Assembly (NCBI GenBank): GCA_002479215.1
Contig: DLME01000195.1
Location: forward strand, 15,608 to 22,577
Reading direction: 5' to 3'
DNA from: Syntrophaceae bacterium UBA7544
Lineage (GTDB): Bacteria; Desulfobacterota; Syntrophia; Syntrophales; Smithellaceae
DNA: 6,970 nucleotides
Of this stretch, positions 1-5,711 are shown piece after piece. Positions within the stretch are counted from its first letter, which is position 1. Each line of letters opens with the position of its first letter. Below the pieces are notes generated by a model. That model was not told the origin of the DNA. It worked only from the letters and a program-made list of their open reading frames with translations, and ran no database searches. The position numbers and the translations under genes are program-made.

Positions 1-1013
1 GTTTCATCTGCTTTGCAGTGAAAGGGATAACCATTCCCATTCAATTTTTCATGATGATAAGCCGCCCATTCCGCAATTTGTTGCAGGCCGCCGATAGTAT
101 TGATCACATAAAAGGTATAGTAAGTATGACATCGCATGACGGCAAATTCATCCACAGTTAATTTAGCAGGCTTTTCCAAAATACTATTAGGAACGATTAT
201 TTTGCCGATATCATGAAGATTGCCTGCTATTTTCATAAGATTTATTTCTAACTCGGTTAAGCCGAACAGCTTGGAGAGTATTTCCGCGCAGGCAGAAACC
301 CCTGTTGTATGAGTTGCCGTAAAAGGGGATTTAAAGTCGATAATATCCCTGTAAACTTCGGCTATTAAAGCAATCCCTTTAAGATCAATTTCCACATTTC
401 TATACGGTCCATTATGCAATAATACCGGATATATACGGGGCGATACGAGGTCCAGCCAGAATTCTTCCCGTTGGGAAGTCTCCATAAAATAATTGACAAT
501 TTGTTCGTGAACAAGGTTATTTTTTACGTCGTTCACTTTCTCAATAATATTTTTATTCTGATGTAAAATATATTTATCCCGGTCAATCAGGCGTTCGACA
601 TAATCTGCCAGAAGGACTATCTGGGAGGCGAATACATCCGGATTTTTGATTGACTCCTTCCAATCCACCCATTTTTTATGATGATGCCTTACTATTTTAG
701 ATATTTTTTTCAGCCAGGGAGTTTGCTCCAGTAACAACTCTCCTCGGACACAATGCAGGGTATAATCCATTGGCCCAATATTATTATGGATGGCCAGCTT
801 TTCTTCTATGGAGATGGCCCCTATATCGTGCAATAAGGCGGCAGTGAAGATATTCTCCAACATATCCGCCTCTACTCCGGCACACTTAGCTATTTCCATA
901 GCGATGAAAGCCGTTCTTTGTTGATGTTGGGCTATGGATGGATTGGCTATATCCGTAATTTCAGATAACGATAGTAATAGATTGCCAAGATTTACAGAAA
1001 TTTGTCTTTGCAT
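1..1013 (-). CDS. Two-HD-domain phosphohydrolase (HD + HD-GYP type), partial at C-terminus
   Basis: Reading leftwards from ATG at 1013-1011 gives 337 codons without a stop, running off the window edge. There are two HD modules. The first has H30, the H62-D63 pair in LLHDIG, and a histidine cluster at 110-112. The second has H235 in THTTG, H267-D268 in NLHDIGK, H296, H320-H321 and the signature HHEKLNGNGYP at 320-330. HD-GYP domains are metal-dependent phosphodiesterases that usually degrade cyclic di-GMP; here the usual aspartate of HHExxDGxGYP is asparagine (N325). No signal peptide or membrane segment is visible, so it is probably a cytoplasmic regulator or phosphohydrolase. The start is supported by AACTTGAGGAGAA just upstream (GAGGAG close to the ATG). 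The family call is firm. Cyclic di-GMP activity is an inference, because tandem-HD proteins of this kind are often uncharacterised. The C-terminal end is not in the window. Confidence 0.9.
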   Translation of the reverse strand, partial: MQRQISVNLGNLLLSLSEITDIANPSIAQHQQRTAFIAMEIAKCAGVEADMLENIFTAALLHDIGAISIEEKLAIHNNIGPMDYTLHCVRGELLLEQTPWLKKISKIVRHHHKKWVDWKESIKNPDVFASQIVLLADYVERLIDRDKYILHQNKNIIEKVNDVKNNLVHEQIVNYFMETSQREEFWLDLVSPRIYPVLLHNGPYRNVEIDLKGIALIAEVYRDIIDFKSPFTATHTTGVSACAEILSKLFGLTELEINLMKIAGNLHDIGKIIVPNSILEKPAKLTVDEFAVMRCHTYYTFYVINTIGGLQQIAEWAAYHHEKLNGNGYPFHCKADE

Positions 1014-1068
1014 AAATTTCTCCTCAAGTTTTGTATGAAACACAGGAACGCCTTAATCATACTTGGCC

Positions 1069-1096
1069 ATTTTACCAGAATATTGGCAAATGTCAT
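1069..1096 (-). promoter_or_regulatory. Candidate sigma-70 promoter for the HD/HD-GYP gene
   Basis: On the minus strand ATGACA (1096-1091, 5 of 6 to the -35 consensus), a 16-base spacer and TAAAAT (1074-1069, 5 of 6 to the -10 consensus) lie about 55 bases before the start codon at 1013. Position and match are good, but it is identified by eye only. Confidence 0.5.
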
Positions 1097-1179
1097 TTAA
1101 TATTTGGGAGATGTCCTTTGATTTTTTCCGCTTAAACAAACGTCAATTTAGTGCCGGACATATTGAGCAGGAATTTTTA

Positions 1180-1215
1180 AATGTAGTTATCGATCAAAGT
1201 TGTGATTTAGACCTT
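1180..1215 (-). pseudogene. Decayed fragment of a metallo-beta-lactamase-fold gene N-terminus
   Basis: Reading minus, the codons give K-V-stop-I-T-T-L-I-D-N-Y-I followed by a stop. The same peptide with E in place of the first stop (KVEITTLIDNY) sits intact at 4609-4641. From family knowledge, this matches the N-terminal opening (D-K/R-V-E-ITTLIDNY-x-D) of metal-dependent hydrolases of the beta-lactamase superfamily II (COG1237-like). The in-frame stops and the absence of recognisable sequence on either side show that this is a dead remnant. The family assignment rests on about 11 residues recalled from memory. Confidence 0.5.
1183..1208 (-). repeat. 26-bp direct repeat, left copy
   Basis: This stretch is identical to 4609-4634 except for one base (G at 1192, A at 4618) and lies in the same orientation. 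Both copies encode the ITTLIDNY region of a metallo-beta-lactamase-fold protein. Similarity weakens immediately outside the repeat. The two copies bracket about 3.4 kb carrying five genes. Confidence 0.85.
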
Positions 1216-1351
1216 CCCGCAAAGCGGAGGGTAATGAGACTCAAACTTTGAGAGCGAAGCGAATAGAAGTTTGTCAACCGAATTATCCTGCATTAGCAGT
1301 GGTATAATACTTTGCAGTTTGCTGCGGGGTTCATGCCCGTGGTTTTATTTG

Positions 1352-2014
1352 TCATTCCGATGGATAGCCTACCGCCTGCACCAGAACAATTTTCTGTTTG
1401 TCGCTAAGCTTCATGTCTTTGGCCAGAGCCTCCCTATCGACCATGCCGCGGACACCAGTAGCCAGTCCTTTGGAAGCGCAATATAGATAAACATTCTGGG
1501 CAATGAAACCGGCATCCGCAAACGAATAGCCCTTTTTATCCTCATCGTTCGCATCAAAGCTTATCTTCGCATAGTCCGCCACATAGATCAACTGCAGCGG
1601 TGCGTTCGCTACCGAGCTTCTTGATGGTTGAAGGAAGGCGGTCGTGTTCTTGCGCAGATCGTTTTTCAACACAGGCTCGAGCACATGAGTCTTAGCGTTA
1701 TAAAGATAAAGGCCTTCTTCCATAGCAACATAGACGTCGATTTCCTGCCAGTTGCGAGCCGACGGGGCCGTGCGTTTGCCACTGTCCGGCCGGTTGATAC
1801 CACAGGCCGACCAGAGAAGATTGGAAAGCACTTCCAGCGGCAGTTTTTTGGTACTGAATGAACGGGATGTTTTTCGCTCCTGCAACGATTGCATCAGAGA
1901 TTTACCGCCTTTGATATCGGGCGGAAGAAGTTTAATCGTGGTTAGTTCCTGAGCAATTGCAGAAGAAACGAAACACAATATAATGGCAGCACTCAAAAAT
2001 ACTTTCTTCAACAT
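1352..2014 (-). CDS. Exported nitroreductase-family (SagB/ThcOx-like) flavoprotein
   Basis: A 220-residue protein of the nitroreductase fold, which binds FMN and reduces or oxidises small substrates. Residues 1-21 form a Sec-type signal peptide (K3-K4, hydrophobic core, cleavage probably after AIA). The mature part shows the N-terminal flavin motif ERKTSRSF (46-53), TAPSARNWQ (82-90), as in SagB-type dehydrogenases, and the C-terminal DAGFIAQNVYLYC...GLATGVRG block (167-190). A TTG four codons upstream (2026) also opens the frame, but ATG at 2014 is preferred because GGAGGG lies 4 bases ahead of it (2019-2024) and the signal peptide then starts correctly. It lies 72 bases after the dienelactone hydrolase gene in the same direction, so co-transcription is likely. 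The substrate is unknown, and no thiazole/oxazole peptide-modification partner genes are nearby. Export of a flavin enzyme through a Sec signal is a little unusual. Confidence 0.85.
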   Translation of the reverse strand: MLKKVFLSAAIILCFVSSAIAQELTTIKLLPPDIKGGKSLMQSLQERKTSRSFSTKKLPLEVLSNLLWSACGINRPDSGKRTAPSARNWQEIDVYVAMEEGLYLYNAKTHVLEPVLKNDLRKNTTAFLQPSRSSVANAPLQLIYVADYAKISFDANDEDKKGYSFADAGFIAQNVYLYCASKGLATGVRGMVDREALAKDMKLSDKQKIVLVQAVGYPSE

Positions 2015-2086
2015 AATACCCTCCAATACATTTAAGACTTTTTTTACGGGTAAACTCCAGCCAACAACCTGGCAGATAAAGCTTGG

Positions 2087-2893
2087 TTATTTTTTAAATA
2101 TGTCGGTAAGAAATTTATCCAGTTGGGCCCATGATTTTTTATCAGCATCAGCGTTATACCCTACCGGCATATTAAATTTTTTTGCATACATATCGGCATC
2201 GGGATTGGTAAAACTGTGCATTGCTCCCGGATAAGAAATAAACTGAAAATCAGCATCTGCGTTTTTCATTTCCTTCTTAAACGACTTGATTTGTTCGCGT
2301 GTTGTGAACTTATCTGCATCACCATTAAGAACCAGAATCTTTGCCTTAATTACACCGGGCTCGGCAGGCTTTTCCGTAGCAAGGCTTCCATGAAAGCTTG
2401 CCACCCCTTTGATATTAACGCCCAACCGTGCCATATGCAGCACAACTCCGCCTCCGAAGCAATAACCAATGGCGGCTATCCTTTCCGGGTCAACGTTTTT
2501 TTGCTTTTTCAGGAATTCAAGAGCCGCCATAAACCTGCCCTCCCCTATAGCAGCATTTTTCGTAACTGCGGAGGCAAATTTCCCGGCATCGTCCGGGTGA
2601 GCGGCCTGCTTACCATCCCCGTACATATCAAGGGCGAGCGCCGTGTAGCCCATTTCGGCTAACATTCGGGCACGTTTGCGGACATAGTCGTTAAGTCCCC
2701 ACCATTCATGAACAATAAGCACGCCTGGCCTTTCGCCTTTGATATTCTGGTCAAAGGCCAGATAACCTTTCAAAACCACATCTCCGTCTTTGTAAGTGAC
2801 TGCCTTGCCTTCAATCTTGGCTGCGGCAAAAGCAGGAAGACAAATGGCTAATACCAGTGCGGTTGCGGCCAATCCGATAAATGTTCTTTTCAT
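2087..2893 (-). CDS. Exported dienelactone hydrolase family protein (alpha/beta hydrolase)
   Basis: 268 residues with a clear signal peptide (1-23 or 24, MKRTF then a hydrophobic core ending in PAFA-A). The mature part is a complete dienelactone hydrolase-like alpha/beta hydrolase. It has VHEWWGL (61-67) near the oxyanion region, the nucleophile elbow GYCFGG with Cys145, the acid in NGDADKF (probably Asp194), and the catalytic histidine His226 in AMHSF. A cysteine nucleophile is characteristic of this family, whose classical member hydrolyses dienelactones in chlorocatechol breakdown. Exported homologues of this size are common and mostly without known substrate, so ester or lactone hydrolysis in the periplasm is the safe statement. 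The ATG is preceded by a near-perfect AAGGAGG (2899-2905) at 5 bases. The nitroreductase gene follows in the same direction. Confidence 0.9.
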   Translation of the reverse strand: MKRTFIGLAATALVLAICLPAFAAAKIEGKAVTYKDGDVVLKGYLAFDQNIKGERPGVLIVHEWWGLNDYVRKRARMLAEMGYTALALDMYGDGKQAAHPDDAGKFASAVTKNAAIGEGRFMAALEFLKKQKNVDPERIAAIGYCFGGGVVLHMARLGVNIKGVASFHGSLATEKPAEPGVIKAKILVLNGDADKFTTREQIKSFKKEMKNADADFQFISYPGAMHSFTNPDADMYAKKFNMPVGYNADADKKSWAQLDKFLTDIFKK

Positions 2894-2974
2894 AACGACC
2901 TCCTTAAACGGTTCATTGGTGAATTACAGGTAAAGTATTCCTTCAGTTTCCAAAGAAAAATAGCAGAAATCCAT

Positions 2975-2990
2975 GGCATTATTTAATGCC
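2975..2990. promoter_or_regulatory. 16-bp inverted repeat upstream of the dienelactone hydrolase gene
   Basis: GGCATTATTTAATGCC has perfect 7-base arms around a 2-base centre. It lies in the 121-base gap between the SOR-like gene (stop at 3015) and the hydrolase start at 2893. The tiny loop and lack of a following U-tract argue against a terminator, so an operator is the better guess. No convincing -35/-10 pair was recognised around it. Confidence 0.4.
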
Positions 2991-3014
2991 TGATCTAAAA
3001 AACAATGAGTTTAA

Positions 3015-3383
3015 TTATGGTACAGTTAATGTTGAAGTTTTATGACCCCAGAGGTTACAGGTCGCTGTGACTTCTAAAACATCTCCTTTTGCCGCCGGTA
3101 TCTTATAGGTATAGGTGAAAATCGAACCGGTTGGTTGATTATCGTACTCATTTTTGCTGATGGGCTCCCCATTTTTTTTGATTTCAACAGATTCAATATA
3201 ATGCATGTTAGCGGCCAGCGTGTAGTGATCTATTGTGACAGACAGAGTTTGCGTTTTCATATCATAAATCAAGTCTACAGATTTTGGCGCAGTTGCATAA
3301 GATAACTGCGGACTAAAACACAAGAATAAAAAGATAAAAAGAACAACCTGAAAATATTTTGACCGAAACATAATTTTTTTCAT
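3015..3383 (-). CDS. Small exported beta-sandwich protein, desulfoferrodoxin/SoxZ-like (paralogue B)
   Basis: A 122-residue protein with a signal peptide (K2-K3, hydrophobic core 12-24, cleavage near SYA at 28-30). The mature domain of about 92 residues is rich in predicted beta strands: VDLIYD, QTLSVTIDH, MHYIESVEIKKNG, FTYTY, DVLEVTATCN. The H53...H61-YIE spacing and TCNLWGH (C109, H114) resemble the ligand regions of desulfoferrodoxin/superoxide reductase (HPM..HYIE and CNxHG), but the full four-His/one-Cys iron site is not present, so reductase activity should not be assumed. It begins 3 bases after the stop of paralogue A, and its GGAGGA site (3391-3396) overlaps the last codons of that gene, so the two are translationally coupled. 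No function is established; an Ig-like carrier or binding domain is an alternative. Confidence 0.7.
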   Translation of the reverse strand: MKKIMFRSKYFQVVLFIFLFLCFSPQLSYATAPKSVDLIYDMKTQTLSVTIDHYTLAANMHYIESVEIKKNGEPISKNEYDNQPTGSIFTYTYKIPAAKGDVLEVTATCNLWGHKTSTLTVP

Positions 3384-3386
3384 GGC

Positions 3387-3788
3387 TTACTCCTCCTTCT
3401 TTATAATCAGTGTGCCTGTTGTATCGCCAGAAATGCTGCAATTAGCAGTTACTTCAAATGTATCACCGTCTTGGGGTGACACATCATAGATATAACTGGA
3501 CACATCATAGACATAAGTGAATGTATCCCTTGCGGGTTGACTATCATATTCGTTTCTACTCAATATGGACCCATTTTTTTTGATAATAACGCTTTTGACA
3601 AAATGAGTCTTCGGGGATGATGTATTATGAGTGATCGTCACCTTCAGAGTTTGTGAGGATGAATCGTATTCCAGTTGAACATTCTCCGGAGAATGAGCAC
3701 TGACCAGTTGCGGATAAAAAAAGAAAAATATGAAAAAAAGAAATAAGATACTATGGGCAGGGGCCGATTTATGGAATATTTGTTTCAT
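3387..3788 (-). CDS. Small exported beta-sandwich protein, desulfoferrodoxin/SoxZ-like (paralogue A)
   Basis: A 133-residue protein with a signal peptide (core of F/L/I at 14-25, cleavage near VSA at 29-31). It aligns with the next gene over the whole mature region: VQLEYD, QTLKVTI-H54, THFVKSVIIKKNG (H62), NEYDSQP, FTYVYDV, DTFEVTANC (C117). The pair clearly arose by tandem duplication. It lacks the C-terminal histidine seen in its partner, having NCSISGD instead of TCNLWGH, and carries a 7-residue internal duplication. The start is supported by AAGGAGG (3795-3801) 6 bases before ATG. It is the first gene of the pair and has a promoter candidate at 3878-3906. The role is unknown; the fold suggests a periplasmic binding or redox accessory protein. 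Confidence 0.7.
   Translation of the reverse strand: MKQIFHKSAPAHSILFLFFIFFFFYPQLVSAHSPENVQLEYDSSSQTLKVTITHNTSSPKTHFVKSVIIKKNGSILSRNEYDSQPARDTFTYVYDVSSYIYDVSPQDGDTFEVTANCSISGDTTGTLIIKKEE
3478..3519 (-). repeat. 21-bp tandem duplication inside paralogue A
   Basis: Two adjacent 21-base units (3478-3498 and 3499-3519) differ at two positions and encode YVYDVS-S and YIYDVS-P. Paralogue B has only one copy at the equivalent place (YTYKIP), so the extra seven residues are a recent in-frame duplication lengthening one strand or loop. Confidence 0.85.
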
Positions 3789-3877
3789 TATGTACCTCCT
3801 TGAATTTCAATATTGGTCCTGCTCTCTTTTAAAACGTTGTATCACAAAGCCTGATTTTTTACCGCCAGAAATTTGAT

Positions 3878-3906
3878 ATTATATATATTACAAACTTTAG
3901 TTCCAA
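3878..3906 (-). promoter_or_regulatory. Candidate sigma-70 promoter of the SOR-like gene pair
   Basis: On the minus strand TTGGAA (3906-3901, 4 of 6), exactly 17 bases, then a perfect TATAAT (3883-3878). The predicted transcript would start about 80 bases before the ATG at 3788. Confidence 0.6.
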
Positions 3907-3948
3907 AAACAATGGTGGTTAAATCAATGTAAGTTGGCAGGTAAATAC

Positions 3949-3977
3949 TACGAATGGGAAAAGCATATCCATTCGTA
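3949..3977 (-). terminator. Hairpin 3' of the hydroxylase gene, possible terminator
   Basis: TACGAATGG and CCATTCGTA form perfect 9-base arms around an 11-base loop, starting 17 bases after the hydroxylase stop codon. There is no good U-run after it in either direction, so it may be a weak or factor-assisted terminator or a transcript-end stabiliser. It separates the hydroxylase gene from the promoter of the SOR-like pair. Confidence 0.4.
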
Positions 3978-3994
3978 AAATCGCGCCCAATATC

Positions 3995-4600
3995 CTACTT
4001 TTTACGCTCATACGCGTACCGCGTGCCCAACAACACGTCCCACGTGGGCGTGGTAACACCAAAGTTAGTGTCGGGATGGCGGTGATGAATGAGATGATGA
4101 GCTGACCAGTGTTTGGCCCAGGACAGATGAAAGCGGGTGTGGTGAATGGTATAGTGACTCAGCCCGTAAGTGGCATAGCCTAAAGCCATCGTTCCGGTAA
4201 GCAGAAATGCGCGGTCCAAAGGCATCAGTAATGCAAATATGCCTGTCAGTATCAACAGCACCATTGCGGGCAGGAAGAAAGGCAAGGCATCGTAGCCCAG
4301 GGGATTCAAGTGGTGGGCGTGGTGACCTTCCGCCATGATCCCCACTGATCCATGGAAGAGCCAGCGGTGAATGAAGTATTCGAAGAAGCTAAAAAGAATC
4401 AGGCCGGACACGATACTCAAAAAAACCGCGAGCCAATTGAGATCATGATAGCGCAAGCCCGCAAAGATCAACACAATACCTAATGGAATATCGACGGCGA
4501 ATTCACCCCAGTAATTGGCGCGGGTCTTGGACATATTCAAGATAAAACTCAGCACAACATCAAATATGCGCCGAATCATATTTTTTCGTTCTTTGGGCAT
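3995..4600 (-). CDS. Sterol desaturase / fatty acid hydroxylase superfamily membrane protein
   Basis: 201 residues with about four hydrophobic segments (roughly 35-50, 55-75, 105-126, 130-147) and the full histidine set of the diiron membrane hydroxylase/desaturase family: H78-RWLF-H83, GHHAHH (92-97), HYTIHH (149-154), HWSAHH and IHH (164-173). The C-terminal NFGVTTPTWDVLLGT is also typical. Such enzymes use a diiron centre and oxygen to hydroxylate or desaturate lipid chains, sterols or carotenoids; the substrate here cannot be read from sequence. The start at 4600 has GAGG 4 bases upstream. A second candidate is Met8 (4579), which overlaps the stop of the preceding 32-codon frame as ATGA and would suit translational coupling. 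An oxygen-using enzyme in an otherwise anaerobe-looking region is notable. The family call is secure; the exact start is not. Confidence 0.88.
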   Translation of the reverse strand: MPKERKNMIRRIFDVVLSFILNMSKTRANYWGEFAVDIPLGIVLIFAGLRYHDLNWLAVFLSIVSGLILFSFFEYFIHRWLFHGSVGIMAEGHHAHHLNPLGYDALPFFLPAMVLLILTGIFALLMPLDRAFLLTGTMALGYATYGLSHYTIHHTRFHLSWAKHWSAHHLIHHRHPDTNFGVTTPTWDVLLGTRYAYERKK

Positions 4601-4674
4601 GCGACCTCGTAGTTATCAATCAAAGTTGTGATTTCAACTTTATCTACTTCGTTGAGTTTTATTTTGTCGGGCAT
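4576..4674 (-). pseudogene. Truncated metallo-beta-lactamase-fold N-terminus, now a 32-codon leader frame
   Basis: The ATG at 4674-4672 has AAGGAA about 5 bases upstream and opens a 32-codon frame ending in TGA at 4578-4576. Residues 1-22 start MPDKIKLNEVDK and continue VEITTLIDNY, which I recognise as the N-terminus of metal-dependent hydrolases of the beta-lactamase superfamily II. Straight after NY the frame departs (EVACPKNEKI) into sequence that also encodes the first residues of the hydroxylase. The rest of the enzyme, including all metal-binding motifs, is missing. It is therefore a gene remnant with intact initiation signals. Its stop overlaps an ATG in the hydroxylase frame (ATGA, 4579-4576), so it could serve as a translated leader. 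The SD lies in a small inverted repeat, TAAGG-TTT-CCTTA (4674-4686). Confidence 0.55.
4609..4634 (-). repeat. 26-bp direct repeat, right copy
   Basis: This matches 1183-1208 with one difference, in the same orientation. It encodes the ITTLIDNY part of the truncated leader frame and ends 8 bases before the first possible hydroxylase start codon. The homology with the expected enzyme stops at its inner (left) end, marking a recombination junction. Confidence 0.85.
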
Positions 4675-4708
4675 AAGGTTTCCTTAATAATCTGTCGTGA
4701 AATAATTA

Positions 4709-4737
4709 ATTATCATCAGAAATATTTCTGATAGCAA
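4709..4737 (-). promoter_or_regulatory. Promoter with an 18-bp palindrome filling its spacer
   Basis: On the minus strand TTGCTA (4737-4732, 4 of 6), exactly 17 bases, then GATAAT (4714-4709, 5 of 6). The spacer is almost exactly the perfect palindrome ATCAGAAATATTTCTGAT (4715-4732). A dimeric repressor bound there would block the polymerase, so this looks like an operator-controlled promoter for the leader frame and hydroxylase gene. The start site would be near 4702, with a 5' leader of under 30 bases. The regulator is not in the window. Confidence 0.55.
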
Positions 4738-4784
4738 TGATTAATCAATAAATAGAACCGGCCCTACTATTCTCCTTAAGATTT

Positions 4785-5582
4785 TTAATTTGCGACAAAT
4801 ATATCAATTTCCTCTTTTGACTTCATCATATTGGATAAATTTTTTGCTCTTTTAGCATCTTTTTCGATTATCGTCATCACGGTATTTAGCATACCATCAA
4901 CTTTCTTTAATAAAATGTCTTCGCAAGAAGAAATCACCATTGTGTCCTCAACATAAACGATGTCAAATAAATTAATGCTTGAGCAGACTGTTGAAAAACC
5001 TATTATGAATTGCATACTGATCCTTGTTAATTTATCTTCGAAATCGCTCACTTTTATTTTTACATCTTTCCATCTACATTTTGCTATTAGATATAGTGCA
5101 ATCATTCCTGAATAATTAAGATCCAGGAAGAATGCGTTTAAATTCTTTTCATTCCATTCGATAATACCTTTTTTAATAGCAGTGCCCACATTATTTTTAA
5201 TCTCACTGGTATGCGCGCCCGTACTTACCATATCAGATGTAAAAGTATCTATTTTTTCGTGTAATATGCGAATGGAATTTGGAATACTATCTAATTTGAT
5301 ATTTAATTCCCCAGCTGCACGCGCTAGCTTTTTAGCAGTTTCATCTATGTGATTATTCAAATTTAAGAATGTAACTATATTATTTGAGAAGAGACTGTTA
5401 AAGTTAATAGTGAAATAAATAGCAAGTAGGGCTAAGATAACAGAACTTATTGTCAGTGCAAAACTTATTTTGTCAGCTAAATTTTCAATATTTGACCATT
5501 TAGCGGATACGATTAACACGAGAATAAAGATAAGGATTCCTATCCAATATTTGTAATGCAGGGGATTAATTGTTTTATTCAT
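4785..5582 (-). CDS. Orphan membrane protein: two N-terminal TM segments plus helical cytoplasmic domain
   Basis: 265 residues, not recognised. TM1 is about 12-27 (WIGILIFILVLIVSA) and TM2 about 40-60 (SFALTISSVILALLAIYF), joined by a short loop containing KWSNIENLADK. Residues 62-135 look amphipathic and coiled-coil prone (NNHIDETAKKLARAAGELNIKLDSI). The C-terminal half (140-265) is mixed helical with Cys169, Cys200 and Cys220 and a charged tail. This TM-TM-coiled-coil layout, with a loop directly before an SFALT-type second TM, recurs in many accessory-region proteins of unknown role, so a membrane-tethered sensor or effector is conceivable but unproven. A TTG at 5603 extends the frame by seven codons, but ATG at 5582 is preferred because AAGGAGA lies 4 bases upstream. 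It is strongly AT-rich with AT-ending codons, unlike its flanking genes, which suggests transfer. It stands alone: the next gene on its strand is over 180 bases away. Confidence 0.75.
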   Translation of the reverse strand: MNKTINPLHYKYWIGILIFILVLIVSAKWSNIENLADKISFALTISSVILALLAIYFTINFNSLFSNNIVTFLNLNNHIDETAKKLARAAGELNIKLDSIPNSIRILHEKIDTFTSDMVSTGAHTSEIKNNVGTAIKKGIIEWNEKNLNAFFLDLNYSGMIALYLIAKCRWKDVKIKVSDFEDKLTRISMQFIIGFSTVCSSINLFDIVYVEDTMVISSCEDILLKKVDGMLNTVMTIIEKDAKRAKNLSNMMKSKEEIDIFVAN

Positions 5583-5711
5583 TCTATCTCCTTTCTTAAA
5601 CAAAACAATTTTTGTCTAATCAAATTTAGAATTTTAATGTATATGCTGTGTCCTATTCTTGAGTATATATTGTCAACTTGCTCGATTTATGCAACCACTT
5701 TAAAGAACTAT

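Larger units (their letters stand above)
1014..1351. other. Intergenic stretch with no intact gene
   Basis: This 338-base gap between the HD gene and the nitroreductase gene holds the HD-gene promoter candidate, a decayed metallo-beta-lactamase-fold gene fragment (1180-1215), a 13-base perfect palindrome CTCAAACTTTGAG (1240-1252) and a small hairpin GCAG-TTTG-CTGC (1314-1325) beyond the nitroreductase stop. Short open frames on the plus strand (1063-1251 and 1271-1486) have no convincing ribosome binding site or recognisable protein features and are not called as genes. No clear U-tract terminator was found. Confidence 0.6.

Noticed and set aside
1063..1251. A 62-codon plus-strand frame crossing the left direct repeat
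   Set aside because: It has no convincing ribosome binding site, and its last third is the antisense of the hydrolase remnant; its composition looks like chance.
1213..1260. Hairpin-rich stretch next to the left repeat, considered as an integron attC-like site
   Set aside because: The short stems lack the paired core sites of attC elements and no integrase gene is present.
1303..1308. A plus-strand TATAAT near the end of the nitroreductase gene
   Set aside because: No -35 box lies at a suitable distance, and there is no plus-strand gene downstream.
2216..2662. A 148-codon plus-strand frame
   Set aside because: It is antisense to the well-supported dienelactone hydrolase gene and shows no family features.
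5671..5676. A minus-strand TTGACA upstream of the orphan gene
   Set aside because: No acceptable -10 box is found 16-18 bases downstream, so it was not called as a promoter.
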